Below, piece after piece: positions 33,100 through 44,604 of a DNA stretch of 64,000 nucleotides. Origin of the DNA: Timema cristinae (Eukaryota; Arthropoda; Insecta; Phasmatodea; Timematidae). How positions within the stretch are numbered: the stretch's first letter is position 1; every line of letters begins with the position of its first letter. The notes below the pieces were generated by a model. The model was given only the letters and a program-made list of their open reading frames with translations, did no database searches and had not been told where the DNA came from. The stretch covers positions 54,120,410-54,184,409 of the forward strand of contig JBCFYV010000001.1 of assembly GCA_039000515.1 (NCBI GenBank), written 5' to 3'. Position numbers and translations under genes: made by a program.

Positions 33100-33345
33100 G
33101 TTTGAAATCAGAACATTTTCTTAAAGTTTTTTTTACACCCAAATTTATTTACTCATTCCGGATTAATCGCATTGAGTTGCGTTGATAGGATAAGGATACG
33201 GATAGTTATATATTTATTAGGATATTCGCCCTTATTCGCATGAAGCGATACAGGGTGGGAAAACAGTTTGGAAACATCACCTTCAGCACACCAGGTCAGG
33301 CTACGTACCTCACCTTAATCGTAAAAACCATACTAGACGAGATGA
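33100..33345 (-). mobile_element. Strongly decayed SINE-A copy (minus)
   Basis: CGCCCTTATTCGCATGAAG, GTGGGAAAACAGTTTGG and TTCAGCACACCAGGTCAGG keep the order of a minus SINE-A, but tail and head are largely lost. Confidence 0.4.
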
Positions 33346-33499
33346 ACGATTATTATATATATTTTTATTTGCACCGTATTTTACTATATTTCAGGTTATG
33401 AACGATTAACCCGCTGCCAACAGATACGGGCGATGTTATTACACATATATTAAAATATACTCGTCAGTAACAACACAAATCGAACCGGAATATCTAAGA

Positions 33500-33880
33500 T
33501 GGGGATGTAGGGGTGCGAGAAAAAATCACTGTTTTGCAATTTTATAGCAAAACTCTTTTTCGTCAAATTAAATAAAATATTGATTTTATACAGACATAGA
33601 ATTTAATTGTCTTCACACGATGATAAAAGTTATTGATTATCTGTCAAGGGTGTCCTGGAATTTAATGTCAACTTTTTCTATTTATTTAAAAGTTTCTCAT
33701 CTAATGCCGCAATGCTCATGACAGGTATTCAACAACTGTTGATATCACCATGTGAAGAAGATTAAACTCTATGTGTGTATTGAAGCAATATTTGATTTAT
33801 TTCGACAAAAAAACGTTTTCAATATAAAAATTGTAAAAACATTAACTTTTTTCTCGTTCCTTCCATCCGCACCTTAAGCA
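33500..33880. mobile_element. Candidate foldback MITE
   Basis: About 45 bp at 33500-33546 (GTGCGAGAAAAAATCACTG, GTTTTGCAATTTTA) pair, with mismatches, with the complement of 33826-33872 (GAACGAGAAAAAAGTTAATG, GTTTTTACAATTTT). The ~290-bp interior has no coding content. No target duplication is evident and the superfamily is unknown. Confidence 0.4.
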
Positions 33881-34330
33881 TATGTTTGGCTATTTTAACC
33901 ACTTAACCACCAAGAAAGGCGGCGAATGTTGCATAAATATGCAAGTAAATGTGATTATATACATTATTAAAAATATTCTAAACCATTGAAAGTACCCGGA
34001 GTTTCTTCAAACGGACATAAAATACATCTCTTCATTTTATTTCTTCCAATCCAATTTTTAATAAACTTAAGAAAATCTAACCAAAAATTTAAAATTTCAG
34101 CTTCAAGGCGCACATGTTTTGCAGAGGGACTACTGTTTTAAAATGTCTGGCCTTTGATTGCGGTAGATATGCAATGTTCATGAGCGACAGAGAGAGACGG
34201 ACTACCACATTTTTTATTTTAGATATTCTATATATAGGAAAGAAACACCTAATTGTCTTGGTGAAGTTATTTGACTTTTGATCAGTCCCAGACGAAACGC
34301 ACGACTACAATTTTGTCCTATTAATTTTAT

Positions 34331-34517
34331 TTTTTTTGCACCAAATCTTACTACACATCCAGTTTACATGAATTTTAAACTACGCTAATCGTTTAAAACT
34401 GAGTAAGGAAGAATTTAGGGGGAGTGTACCTTCACCTGCATGGGGGGAAGTAGTAAATCGTATAATAAAAATACTCTCAATACACCCGGCCGGGATTTGA
34501 ACAATGAACGCACCATT
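34331..34517 (-). mobile_element. Decayed SINE-A copy (minus)
   Basis: GCACCAAATCTTACTACACA tail, GTACCTTCACCTGCATGG body, CTCAATACACCCGGCCGGGA linker and B box; head missing at the junction with the next copy. Confidence 0.65.
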
Positions 34518-34764
34518 ACCCACTTCGGTGGCTGCATGGTCTAACGCGCTAATCTTGAAGTAGATTAGATTGTCGACGATGGGGAGATTGAGATTCTAAT
34601 ATCAGTCAAGTTTAGTGAGGATGGTTTTTCCTAAATGTTTTTCTATTTTTCCTACACTCAAATGAGGGTACAATCTCCTATAAATAACTCTCTAATTCAT
34701 AAAACCACTAGCGTAATTAGTATGTAGGCGTATAGCTGAACGGGTGGTAAGACGTGTCACTAAG
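34518..34764 (+). mobile_element. SINE-A copy (plus), full length
   Basis: CCCACTTCGGTGGCTGCATG head, degraded B box (TTGAGATTCTAATATC), ACTCAAATGAGGGTAC body and CTGAACGGGTGGTAAGACG tail. It starts where the previous minus copy ends. Confidence 0.8.
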
Positions 34765-35140
34765 AAGAATTACCATCAGTGGCACACTGTACCAAATGAG
34801 CCTGAAATGTAGATTATTTGGTGAACAGACTCTTAACCACGAGGGAGGGATGTAGCTTATTGTGCAGGATATTTATATTTGAATTTTAAATGATTGTTGA
34901 GAGAATCCTGATGATTACATATTCATCAAGATACTAAACATGTCGCAGCCTACATGAACCCTCGCACAAAACAGACGTGCAACATTCCAAGTAATAAAAT
35001 TAGATCACGGCGACATTCATGAAACCTTTTCTAACATCCAATTTTGATAATTTATTATATTTAAAAATATTATTCAGGTATACCACCGTAGTGCTAATAA
35101 ATTTCCTAAAAAAAGAAGTGAACCTTTTTTATCCTCTCTT

Positions 35141-35420
35141 CTTCTTACTACCCATTCGGGCTATACACCTTTTTATTGTCATGGTGTTTTACTAACCGTT
35201 CGGGTTGTACGCTATATATTAGTTACACTAATGTGTCAAAGAGCAGAAAGGTTTAAGTTAGTGAAGTGTTACCGCATTTGCATAAAGGTAGAGTGAAAAA
35301 CAATTTAGAAAAACTATCCTCGGTGCAAACAACCGGGATTCAAACGTTGATCTCACCGTCATCGGCAGGCAAGTCTATTGTGAGAGTGACGCCTTAGACC
35401 AAGTGTCCATCTAAGTAGGC
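35141..35420 (-). mobile_element. SINE-A copy (minus) with duplicated tail
   Basis: Two tail motifs in series, CTTACTACCCATTCGGGCTA and TTACTAACCGTTCGGGTTG, precede one body and head (GTGACGCCTTAGACCAAGTG). Either a tail duplication or one SINE inserted in another's tail. Confidence 0.7.
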
Positions 35421-35444
35421 TATACACAGTTTAGCTACGTTATT

Positions 35445-35630
35445 GGGGCTAGGATAAGAGAGTTAAAATTATAATAAACACACCCGAATTTGTATGATGG
35501 TAAAGTGGGAAAACCATTTAGGATATTTAATAAAACTCGTTACATTCAGCCAGGACTCAAACTCCAACCTCCGTCACTGGCAAAACAGAATATAAGATCC
35601 TTAATATTAGTCCACGTGTCCCTTAGTGCA
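35445..35630 (-). mobile_element. Decayed SINE-A fragment (minus)
   Basis: AGTGGGAAAACCATTTAGG and TACATTCAGCCAGGACTC with CAAACTCCAACCTCCGTCAC. Confidence 0.5.
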
Positions 35631-35931
35631 GTTAAGTGAACTAATTCAAATTCATTTTGCAAAATATTAGCTTCACCAGTTCAAATTTTGTTTTTTTAAT
35701 GACCACCAGGTGAGTTCCTTCACTACTTTTTAAATGTTTTGATTCATCCATTATTAATACAAAATCAACGACAAAGTACAGTTTGATTTTCATAATAAGC
35801 CCGTTATTTGAAAACTGTGGTCTCGTGTTGCCACGATGGCGAAAATAAAAGTACTACAATTCTAATCACATTCTTAGTCCATTTGATTAGTATTGTAAAT
35901 AGAGTCTATAGGCCTACAATTGGTGACCTGG

Positions 35932-36186
35932 TGGTTTAGGGGTAAGGTGTCAGACTTCTGTGCTGGCGGCCGGGGTTCAATCCTCAGTTCCGGCACAAAT
36001 TTATCTGATTACCAAACCCTTCCTTCACCTCTGACAAGACCTCTTGTGAATGTGGGGAATGCCAGGCCGCCACCGTGGTTCGGGTTCCACGTTAAACTGT
36101 AGGTCCTCCATTTCATCTCACAATCACTCTACCATTACACATTAGCGTAAGTGCGTATAACCCGAACGGGTAGTAAGACGCGGTGC

Positions 36187-36217
<31 letters not shown>

Positions 36218-36220
36218 TAT
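35932..36220 (+). mobile_element. SINE-B copy, full length
   Basis: Complete head, body and tail with (TAA)n. GGCCTACA at 35921-35928 and 36221-36228 is a likely target duplication, although three bases separate the left copy from the usual 5' end. Confidence 0.88.
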
Positions 36221-36487
36221 GGCCTACAGTAATCCATAAGAAAGCATTATTATAAACTTTGATAACTTTTATATGAACCTTATAGTTAATAAATCAAATA
36301 AAATATATTTCCAGAATGCCAAATTATAGTGACTTTAAATCAATGTTGATCGTTTAAAGTGGGCTCCCTAAAATGAAGAAATCTTGAGTTTAGGTTCAAA
36401 ATTAGGCGCAGAGATACACACAATCTTGCAGCACTATTGATAATTCAAAATAATACTGTTTGACCTAAATGAAATAAAGGTTTATAT

Positions 36488-36712
36488 ATCCACTTTAGTG
36501 GTCGAATGGTTCAAGACGTTACTCTCACAACAAACTGAACTGCTGGTGACAGTGAGTTGGTGTTAGAATCCCGATCAATTTTTTTGAGGGTGACTTTTCC
36601 TAAGAGGTTTTCCGCTTTTCTCCACGTAAATGCAGGTAGACTTTCTCTAAATTAAACATTCCTCATAATTAGCACATTCGTATAATTAGTTAATATGTGT
36701 ATAATCTGAACG
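36488..36712 (+). mobile_element. SINE-A copy, interrupted in its tail
   Basis: CCACTTTAGTGGTCGAATGG head and CACGTAAATGCAGGTAGAC body. The tail breaks off at AATCTGAACG, where the SINE-B at 36715 has inserted, and resumes weakly after 37017. Confidence 0.75.
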
Positions 36713-36714
36713 TT

Positions 36715-37013
36715 ATTATTATTATTAATATTATTATTATTACCGCGTCTTACTACCCGTTCGGGTTATACGCACTTACGCTGATGTGTAATGGTAGGGT
36801 GATTGTGAGATGAAATGAAGGACCTACAGTTTAACGTGGAATCCGAACCACGGTGGAGGCCTGGCATTCCCCACATTCACAAGATGACTTGTCAGAGGTG
36901 AAAGAAGGTTTTGGTAATCAGATAAATCTGTGCCGGGACCGAGGATTGAACCCGGCCGCCAGCACAGAAGTCTGACACCTTACCCCTAGACCACCAGGTC
37001 ACCTACCTGAACG
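36715..37013 (-). mobile_element. SINE-B copy (minus), inserted in a SINE-A tail
   Basis: (TTA)n with the complement of the shared tail at left, and the head ending GGTCACC at 37013. CTGAACGTT is present at 36706-36714 and at 37017-37025 as target duplication. Confidence 0.88.
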
Positions 37014-37924
37014 TTGTTAATGCTAAATATATTTATAAAATTTTAGATCACATTGTACAGGCTAGTTGATACAATTTAACTTTCATTCCGTTGACACTTA
37101 TATTGAGCAAGGCTATATCTACAGCTGCGCTTGAAGGCACTCCTGTGTTTGACTTTATAAATTACTTCAATATTTGAAGCGATGTAAACTAACAAAATGT
37201 ATGTCCCTGGTGTGACTCTTTTAAGTATACTTTAAATTCTTGGAATGGTTCGCAAGAGTTGATCAGCTAAAGGGACATTAAAATGAACGACATTTCTTCG
37301 TTCGTGTTCATGCGCCACAACAAAATTTGTTCCAAATTAGTTCCTTTGTTTAAACAAGAACGATTTCCCTCGCGTTTCGGTAGAAAAGAAACTAGTTCAG
37401 ATGAATGGTTTTTTTCCCCTTATTTTCGAGCTTCGGATTGGTCTCTGGATGTAATGTTGTGTTTGGGGGTGAAGAATTTGTATAGTTATATTTCTAGCTG
37501 ACTATGCAAGTATTTTATTTATGAAAATATCGCTTTGTATTGTTTAGTCCGAGTAAAATACAATTCTTGGTAGTAAAAATCTTTTATAAAATACTAACAT
37601 ATTTTATGGTGGTCCACAATGATACCATTATAGCTATTAATGATATATATCAACAGTAACAGTTGTATAATATATGACTTGACGTTTGAATACTTGAAAA
37701 TAGCTTTGTTAACTTTTCTAAGTCCCGCTTCAGTGGTCAAATAGTGCTTTTCGACCGGTGTGTCATGAAGAGTTAGCATGTGTGCCGTCGTGCCTCAAGA
37801 GTCTGGGAGGGGGGGGGGGGAAGAAAATTGAGTAATAAAAATAAGTCTTTTTAAATTCATAGTCAACATTATTTTTTTTAAATATAACACTACGGTTAAA
37901 ATTTTAAAGATTTTTAAAACTTTT

Positions 37925-37983
37925 TTTTTAGTTAGCACCGCGTCTAACTAACCATTCGGTTTAGGTGCTTATGTACTAATTAT
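37925..37983 (-). mobile_element. SINE tail fragment (minus)
   Basis: TTAGCACCGCGTCTAACTAA and CCATTCGGTTTAGGTGC match the shared tail; the copy stops where the next SINE-A begins. Confidence 0.65.
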
Positions 37984-38244
37984 GACCCGCCTCGGTGGCG
38001 TAGTTGGCTAACGCGCTAGTCGTGTTGAGCTTGACTGCTGAGGACGGGGAGATCGAGGTTCGAATCTCGGTCGGGTGAACTGGGAGTAGTTTTTTCCAAA
38101 ATGGTTTTCCACTTGCCCTCCACGCAAATGCGGGTTCACATCATCTAATTCAACCTTCCTAATCCATTAGAGTAGCTAGTACGTAAAGCGTATAACCCGA
38201 ACGGGTAGTAAGACGCGATGCTAAATAATAATAATAATAATAAT
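37984..38244 (+). mobile_element. SINE-A copy, full length, well preserved
   Basis: Head GCCTCGGTGGCGTAGTTGGC, B box GAGGTTCGAATCTCGGTCGG, body CACGCAAATGCGGGTTCAC, tail CCGAACGGGTAGTAAGACG and (AAT)n. With the copies at 43019 and 46217 it defines the young subfamily. Confidence 0.92.
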
Positions 38245-38659
38245 GTTATAAGTAGAAAAAATAATACCAGAAATATGCTTTAATTAAATGTAATTTACTA
38301 TAGAAACACTAAATTATTACAATTAGCAAACATTAACGATTATTAAATAAAATATACACTAAATCCCTTTAAAAGCGCCCAATTTTAGAAGCAAATAGAA
38401 CCTAGCATATCCTTCTCCAGCTTCCCTCCCCTATAGACCTACCCCCTTGCTCCTCTTTCGGCCCTCAGCCCCCCCCCCTACCCACTCCATCAATGAATTT
38501 AACAATGCCAATAGCCATCAACGTAAAGAAGTAATATACAGGACGTACACTTTGAGAAGCGTTGACAGCTCTCATTGTTCTTAGAACACATTTTCTATTA
38601 ACAATACCACTCACTATAAATTAGAATTTTTAAAATAAAATAACAAAATTTGAATTCTC

Positions 38660-38870
38660 ATCGGTGAATAAATTGGCTAAGTGTCAGCCTCATCTGGACT
38701 AGTTTGCTGGTGATGGAAAGGCCAGGGTTCGAGTACCAGCTGGATGGGTTGAGGCTATAAAAAATAATACTAAATGATTTCTTACTCTCCCGCCAAGTAA
38801 TTGCAGGTACATTCCCTCTAAATTATATCTTCCTCATCTTTACCAGCATTACATTAATAAAAAATTCGTA
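38660..38870 (+). mobile_element. Decayed SINE-A copy
   Basis: Degenerate head, B box AGGGTTCGAGTACCAGCTGG, CCAAGTAATTGCAGGTAC body; no tail. Confidence 0.5.
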
Positions 38871-38974
38871 TTCTTAGCCCGCAAGCGTGGATAAATAAAT
38901 GAATACATTTCGATACACACGCCAACATTTATGCTTAAAAATACACATATATTATTTTCTAAACACGTTGAAAA

Positions 38975-39215
38975 AAAAAGGTATTTTCTCCTCATCTTCT
39001 TACCATTCTATTAGTATTTATTATTATAATGAGGTAGAGATGAGTAAAATATTATTTAGAATAACTGTATTAGCATTTGAAGGGGGAGAGAGGGAGGTAA
39101 ACCATTTAGGAATATCCACTCCCAATAGACCCACACGGGATTTGAACCTTGCCTTACCTGTCACCAGAAAATCAGACAAAACGAACCTGACGTTTATTAC
39201 ACGTAACCACTAGTG
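38975..39215 (-). mobile_element. Decayed SINE-A copy (minus)
   Basis: CTTCTTACCATTC tail, AACCATTTAGG and CACACGGGATTTGAACCTTG B box. The open frame across it is chance. Confidence 0.55.
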
Positions 39216-39392
39216 TGGCCAAAATAAACCCTAAAAGGTACTTAAAGCTTCTAAGATGATTTAACATTTGTAGACTTCAAAATAGGAAAATAAAAATTGT
39301 AAAAGTGCAGAACCAAGCCCTTTATCTTGGCAGATTTAGTGAAACCAGTTATGCCAGATAAATCAGGACATTTTCTACGATTGTATTTTTTT

Positions 39393-39632
39393 CAGCACCG
39401 TGGATTACTACCCGTTCGTGCTAATCAAGCTAGTGAGTTGAGGATGCCTAAGAGGGAATTTAGAGGAAATGTACTCGCATTTGGGTGGAGGGAGCGTGGA
39501 AAACCATGTTGGGGAAAAAAACCACCCTCAGTACACCTGACCAGGATTCGAACCTCCAATCTCCCCATCATCGATAGTCAAATCAACTGCAAGAGTGATG
39601 CCTTAGACCACGCGGCCACCTGAAGTGGGTCT
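39393..39632 (-). mobile_element. SINE-A copy (minus), full length
   Basis: GCACCGTGGATTACTACCCG tail, CTCGCATTTGGGTGGAGG body, TCAGTACACCTGACCAGGAT with TCGAACCTCC, and head GACCACGCGGCCACCTGAAG. Confidence 0.82.
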
Positions 39633-39639
39633 GTACATA

Positions 39640-40320
39640 ATTATTTTAGACACAGGATTAAAAAAAAAAGAATATCAAATATAGAAATAAATTGGACCTT
39701 TATGAACTGATATAAAATACAATGAAATAACATTTGTTAACAAATATAAATAACTTTGTTTGAGAAAAGGTATTTTACAAAGGTAATAAATCACTACTAA
39801 TTTAGACTCAAATGTTTACTAAACTATATTAGTTGTTTAAATGTCATGAATATTTCAACGTTGGCATATAAAACCCTTTTAACAAACATTCCTCGTTGAG
39901 ACTTATTCCACAGAGACCTAACAAAGAAACAATTGGATGAAAAGATGTTTCCAGCCACTTACAGTCCAGTTTTCAAATTAAGGGTTTTATATGAAACTGC
40001 TAGAAAATATATTAGACTAACTTCCATGTTTTCATACGTCAATTCATTTTATGATATGTAGCTGTCACTTTTGATGGATGTTATCAATACCTATAAAATA
40101 ACACTAATAAGATAGTAAATTAATGCACTATAAAATGATTAATGCAATATAAAATGTATGTATTTCCTAAAAGCCCCTTCATATGAAAGTTAGACTGTTA
40201 ATACTATTTCAAAGGAATACAGTTGTATTATTTTCTTTCGACCAATCAGCAATTTACACTTAAGAAAAGAAAACAATAAGTGTAATTTTTATAAGAAAAT
40301 TCAACAAATTTTTTATGAAG
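39640..40320. other. No gene seen
   Basis: AT-rich, no recognised structure. Confidence 0.35.
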
Positions 40321-40325
40321 ATATT

Positions 40326-40601
40326 ATTATTATTATTATTAGCACCGCGTCTTACTACCCATTCGGGTTATACACACGCTAATGTGTAATGGTAGGGTGA
40401 TTGTGAGATGAAATGAAGGACCTACAGTTTAACGTGGAATCCGAACCACGGTGGAGGCCTGGCATTCCCACATTCACAAGATGTCTTGTCAGAGGTGAAG
40501 GAAGGGTTTGGTAATCAGATAAATCTGTGCCGGGACCGAGGATTGAACCCCGGCCGCCAGCACAGAAGTCTGACACCTTACCCCTAGACCACCAGGTCAC
40601 C
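40326..40601 (-). mobile_element. SINE-B copy (minus), full length
   Basis: (ATT)n, complement of the shared tail, complete body and head ending GGTCACC. No convincing target duplication. Confidence 0.9.
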
Positions 40602-41129
40602 CGTAAGAAGTTATAAAACCACTACTTGACAAAAGTGCTCTTCCCCAAAGCAACCATTTTGTAACATATGAGAGCTAAACTTACCAAATTACCCGTTTGG
40701 GAATATAAACCTAATTGATAAAAACCCTCACTCAAGCCACCAGTTTGGAATACATCCTCGGTCTCCAGATAAGAGTCAAACCGCGAGTCTTGATATGAAT
40801 TCTGCAGACCAGACTGAGTAATGAATCCCTAAAAGTAATTGGGTATGTCCTTTTTTCTAGTGTAAATAAAATCTTTTTATAAAACACAGTGTTTAGGCCT
40901 ACCAAACCATATTTTGTTACCAGAAAAATATCGTATACCTATATCGAGATTCAAACTATAGTTCAAACTTTATAAAATACCGGTAATAATTTTTTTAAAT
41001 TTAATGACTATAAATGTGACAATATTTATAGTAGTAAGGACTAGGACTGTTTAAAATTTATAAATGGATAAAAGTGTTATCAAAACTGAGTTGATGTTAA
41101 AAATTAGTCATTACTAATTTGGTATTGTA

Positions 41130-41388
41130 TTATATTATAATATTTATCACCGCGTCTTACTACCCGTTCGGGAAATACGCTTTAAGTACTAATTACGCTA
41201 ATGGATTACGAATTGGGAAGGTTGAAGTAGAGGAAGTGAACCCGCATTTGCGTGGAGGGAGAGTGAAAAACCATTTAGGAAAAACCGCCCCCAGTTCACC
41301 CGACCGATATTCGAACCTCGATCTCCCCGTCCTCAGCAGTCGAGCTCAACACGAAAAGTGCATTAGCCAACTACGCCCACGAGGCGGG
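41130..41388 (-). mobile_element. SINE-A copy (minus) with 15-bp target duplication
   Basis: Full length from the tail ACCGCGTCTTACTACCCGTT to the head ending GAGGCGGG. TAATTTGGTATTGTA occurs at 41115-41129 and exactly at 41389-41403. Confidence 0.93.
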
Positions 41389-41404
41389 TAATTTGGTATT
41401 GTAA

Positions 41405-42238
41405 AAATGAGGTATGAAGGTTAATATTTGACAATTCAAAACGTGATTCTATTTTATTTCATGTATTCCATACGTTAAATTATATAATATGCAGATGTCA
41501 CTTTTGATCTAAATTATAAATACCGTATATATATTATTTAAATATATTTATTTTCTTTCACTGTTGGTGGCAAAGTTGTATTTTCTAAGCTACCTTCCAA
41601 CTCACACCACCAAGGACATATTAAACGATTTCTCAGCTGGAAAGGGTCGAGCAATCGGGGTCAGTATCTACTTAGATAATGAAGCAATACCTTTTTGTTT
41701 CACAACCTGTTTCCGAATATAATACAATATATCTACAATAGTTTCGTGCTTAGAGTAGATAATAGCATTTGCACCAATATTTTTTTCGAAGGTTTCAAGA
41801 ATACTTACTTTATTTTTGTATTTCCTCTAGTCAATTGCTGATGAGAGATTTAACGAGTATTTCTGTACGTGCCTTTTTTTAATAATCTAAAGTAGGTTAT
41901 GTATTTTATATTATTCTTTAGGTCCAGATATAGAAGACGTCACGTCACGTCTCTCGGCTAAAGATGACGCACGAGTGAACACATTTCAAATAATGGTATC
42001 CGATGATTACGAGTATATCACGTTTGGTCGAGCTCTATTAGTATTTTGATTTGTTTGGTCAATATTTAACGTTATTATCTATGTTCAAAACATATACTAT
42101 TTTTATTTTAGATCTTTGATATTAGAACGTAGTGCCCATAGCTAGTCTCGATGTTTCATATAATTATTTAAGTAAATACCTAAAGTTAATTTTAGTTTTG
42201 GGAAGTTATTAAACACACACACAAATATATATATATAT

Positions 42239-42270
<32 letters not shown>

Positions 42271-43005
42271 ATAAGGTTTTCAAAACTTCCCAAATGAGCA
42301 TTTCATATATATATATATAATGTGTGTGTTATTGCCCGTATTTAGCATAAAATAACATCTTTAAGTGCAATTAAACAATTTATTATACTCTAATCAACTT
42401 AATTTAATTTTAATTGGGAGTTTAAAGACGCTTATTACAACCGTGAAATTTATGCCACTTTTAGCATTCACGATACCATTATTTTTCATGTGGCTCCCTT
42501 AATAGAGATATTCTCAATTTTAAAAATGTATTTTAACGTATTTAGTCTCTTTTTTTTTAAGGGTGGTGATACCAAGTTAAGGTAAATATTTTTACAATTT
42601 TTATAGTAGCTAATATCTTTAGTCTAGTTTTTACACATATTGGTGATATCAAGAGATTTTTATATTTTTCATAGGCGTGATGGGATCTGAACATAGTTTT
42701 TTTAAATAAATATAAAAATATTCTGTTCAAACTCCACTTTATCATGTTTAATATAAAATAACTTTTGAGATGGGCTTAGAAAATCTCTAATATATGAAGC
42801 AATATTTTATTTATGTTGATCAAATTTTTTTTTTATTTAAAAGACTGCAAAAATATTTACTCTTCCAAAATAAGCTAGACTTAATTGTAAGAGTAATTAT
42901 TTGTTTTAATATTAGACATCATAATAACCGTGTCTTTGGTCAGGATAAAGATTAATACAGCAACTTCCTATAACCCGTAAGTCGTTTACTTTTCGATGGG
43001 TGATC
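41405..43005. other. No gene seen; AT microsatellite with hairpin
   Basis: 1.6 kb of AT-rich DNA. At 42198-42350 (CA)n and (TA)n runs lie between TTTGGGAAGTT and its complement AACTTCCCAAA. Confidence 0.45.
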
Positions 43006-43018
43006 AATAAACGGTCCA

Positions 43019-43271
43019 CCCGCCTCGGTGGCGTAGTCGGCTAACGCGCTTGTCGTGTTGAGCCCGACTGCTGAGGACGGGGAGATCGAGGTTCGAATCT
43101 CGGTCGGGTGAACTGGGGGTGGTTTTTCCTAAATGGTTTTCCACGCTCCCTCCACACAAATGCGGGTTCACTTCTTCTAATTCAACCTTCCCAATTCGTA
43201 ATCCATTAGCGTAATTAGTACTTAAAGCGTATAACCTGAACGGGTAGTAAGACGCGGTGCTAAATAATAAT
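43019..43271 (+). mobile_element. SINE-A copy, full length, with target duplication
   Basis: Head, B box, body and tail as in the 37984 copy. AATAAACGGTCCA lies at 43006-43018 and 43272-43284; the exact right border is blurred by the (TAA)n end. Confidence 0.92.
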
Positions 43272-43284
43272 AATAAACGGTCCA

Positions 43285-43865
43285 GAGTATATTAGTTTAA
43301 TAAAACAGTGCAGTCACTAAAACTGCATTTATTCACCCCATCTATTGATGTATAAGCATTAACTAGCAGTTTCAGTGACAAAGTGCCATTTATTTATTTA
43401 TTTATTATTATAAAACACTAAAAATTAGGCACGTAGACGTGTTTACAGTCAAATTTTCATAACCGACAGTTAAAAGAAAGCTCTTTAATAAAACAGTAAA
43501 ATGTTATCAGTTTTGGTCACACAATGTTTGAATTACTACAAATCGATAGCAAAACTGTTCACTTCAAATACATTGTAAATATTGGCGTTTCACTAAATAG
43601 TATTTTAAACTTTGTAATATTGTCTTTATTGGTTTAAATATTGAGGGGGTACATTATTTAAACATACCTTTATAAAAAATATTATATTTTATTACTGAAG
43701 TGCTACTATCCGTTTTTTAAAATTAGTTTTAAGTAAGTTTTAAATCAAATTAATTAATGTGAAAACGAAGCTCATCTACTAAACGCTCCCTTAATATCGA
43801 AACTAGATTTTATTAATGTACAATTTCACTGAAACGCAGTCTTCCATCACATCAGACCTCTTATC
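43285..43865. other. No gene seen
   Basis: AT-rich, no recognised structure. Confidence 0.35.
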
Positions 43866-43867
43866 AG

Positions 43868-44097
43868 ACCTGCATCGGTTGCGTATGGTATAACGTGTCA
43901 TAATCACGTGGACTGGACTAAACCTGACATGAGTATTGGGGTTCAAGCCTCAATCAGTTTTAATGAGGGTATTTTTTCTAAGATGGTTTCTTACTGCGCA
44001 AATGATGAATCATTTCCTCTAAAATTATACCTTCCTCATCACTACTTCAATATTTTAATTATTTATTATGAGTATATGGGTACTAAGGTGTGAAATA
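43868..44097 (+). mobile_element. Decayed SINE-A copy
   Basis: CCTGCATCGGTTGCGTATGG head, B-box-like GGGGTTCAAGCCTCAATCAG and GGGTACTAAGGTGTG tail. The open frame at 43908-44093 is chance. Confidence 0.6.
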
Positions 44098-44449
44098 TAA
44101 AACTTTATCCAGATTTAGATTTCCTTTATTGCCGAGTGAATAGTATTTTTTCCAAAACCTTATATTTCTTTCAAATGTTAAAGATCTCGTACGGATACAA
44201 GTGGGAAGGGGGGGGGGAGGGTGACCTTTATTAATACATAAATATTTAACAGCTCTTGCTCGCCTTGAAGTTACATTCTAGGAAAGTTTATCGATAACTT
44301 GACAACCAAGCAAGATACATATTTTCATGCGCATATCCCCATTCAAAATCGTTTGACATTTATTATCTTTTTTTTTAAATAAAAAATATAGTCAAGTAGA
44401 AAACCATCTTGGTTTGTAGCGACATGAGTTTCCAAGAGAATTTGCATAC

Positions 44450-44600
44450 CCTAGAAGGGTTGGCTCAGTTCCAGAGAGTTCTACTGTCAGCTCAAATATA
44501 ACTCCGGATGTCGGGACTCGGTTCAAACCCCTGTCGGGTGCTCTGATGTTAGTTTTTCGCGTTCTGGGTTAATCTGAGATTTTTCTATCCTTGTGTCAAG
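44450..44600 (+). mobile_element. Other tRNA-like SINE head
   Basis: GTTGGCTCAGTTCCAGAGAG (A-box-like) and CTCGGTTCAAACCCCTGTCG (B box) about 60 bp apart. The body does not match SINE-A, B or C. Confidence 0.4.
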
Positions 44601-44604
44601 TAAG

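Noticed and set aside
35932..36010. Possible tRNA-Glu-like gene in the SINE-B head
   Set aside because: Identical heads are attached to the SINE-B body and flanked by target duplications; it is a retroposon.
37283..37501. 72-codon plus frame (MNDISSFVFMRHNK...)
   Set aside because: Ordinary composition but no recognised family, splice signals or neighbouring exons.
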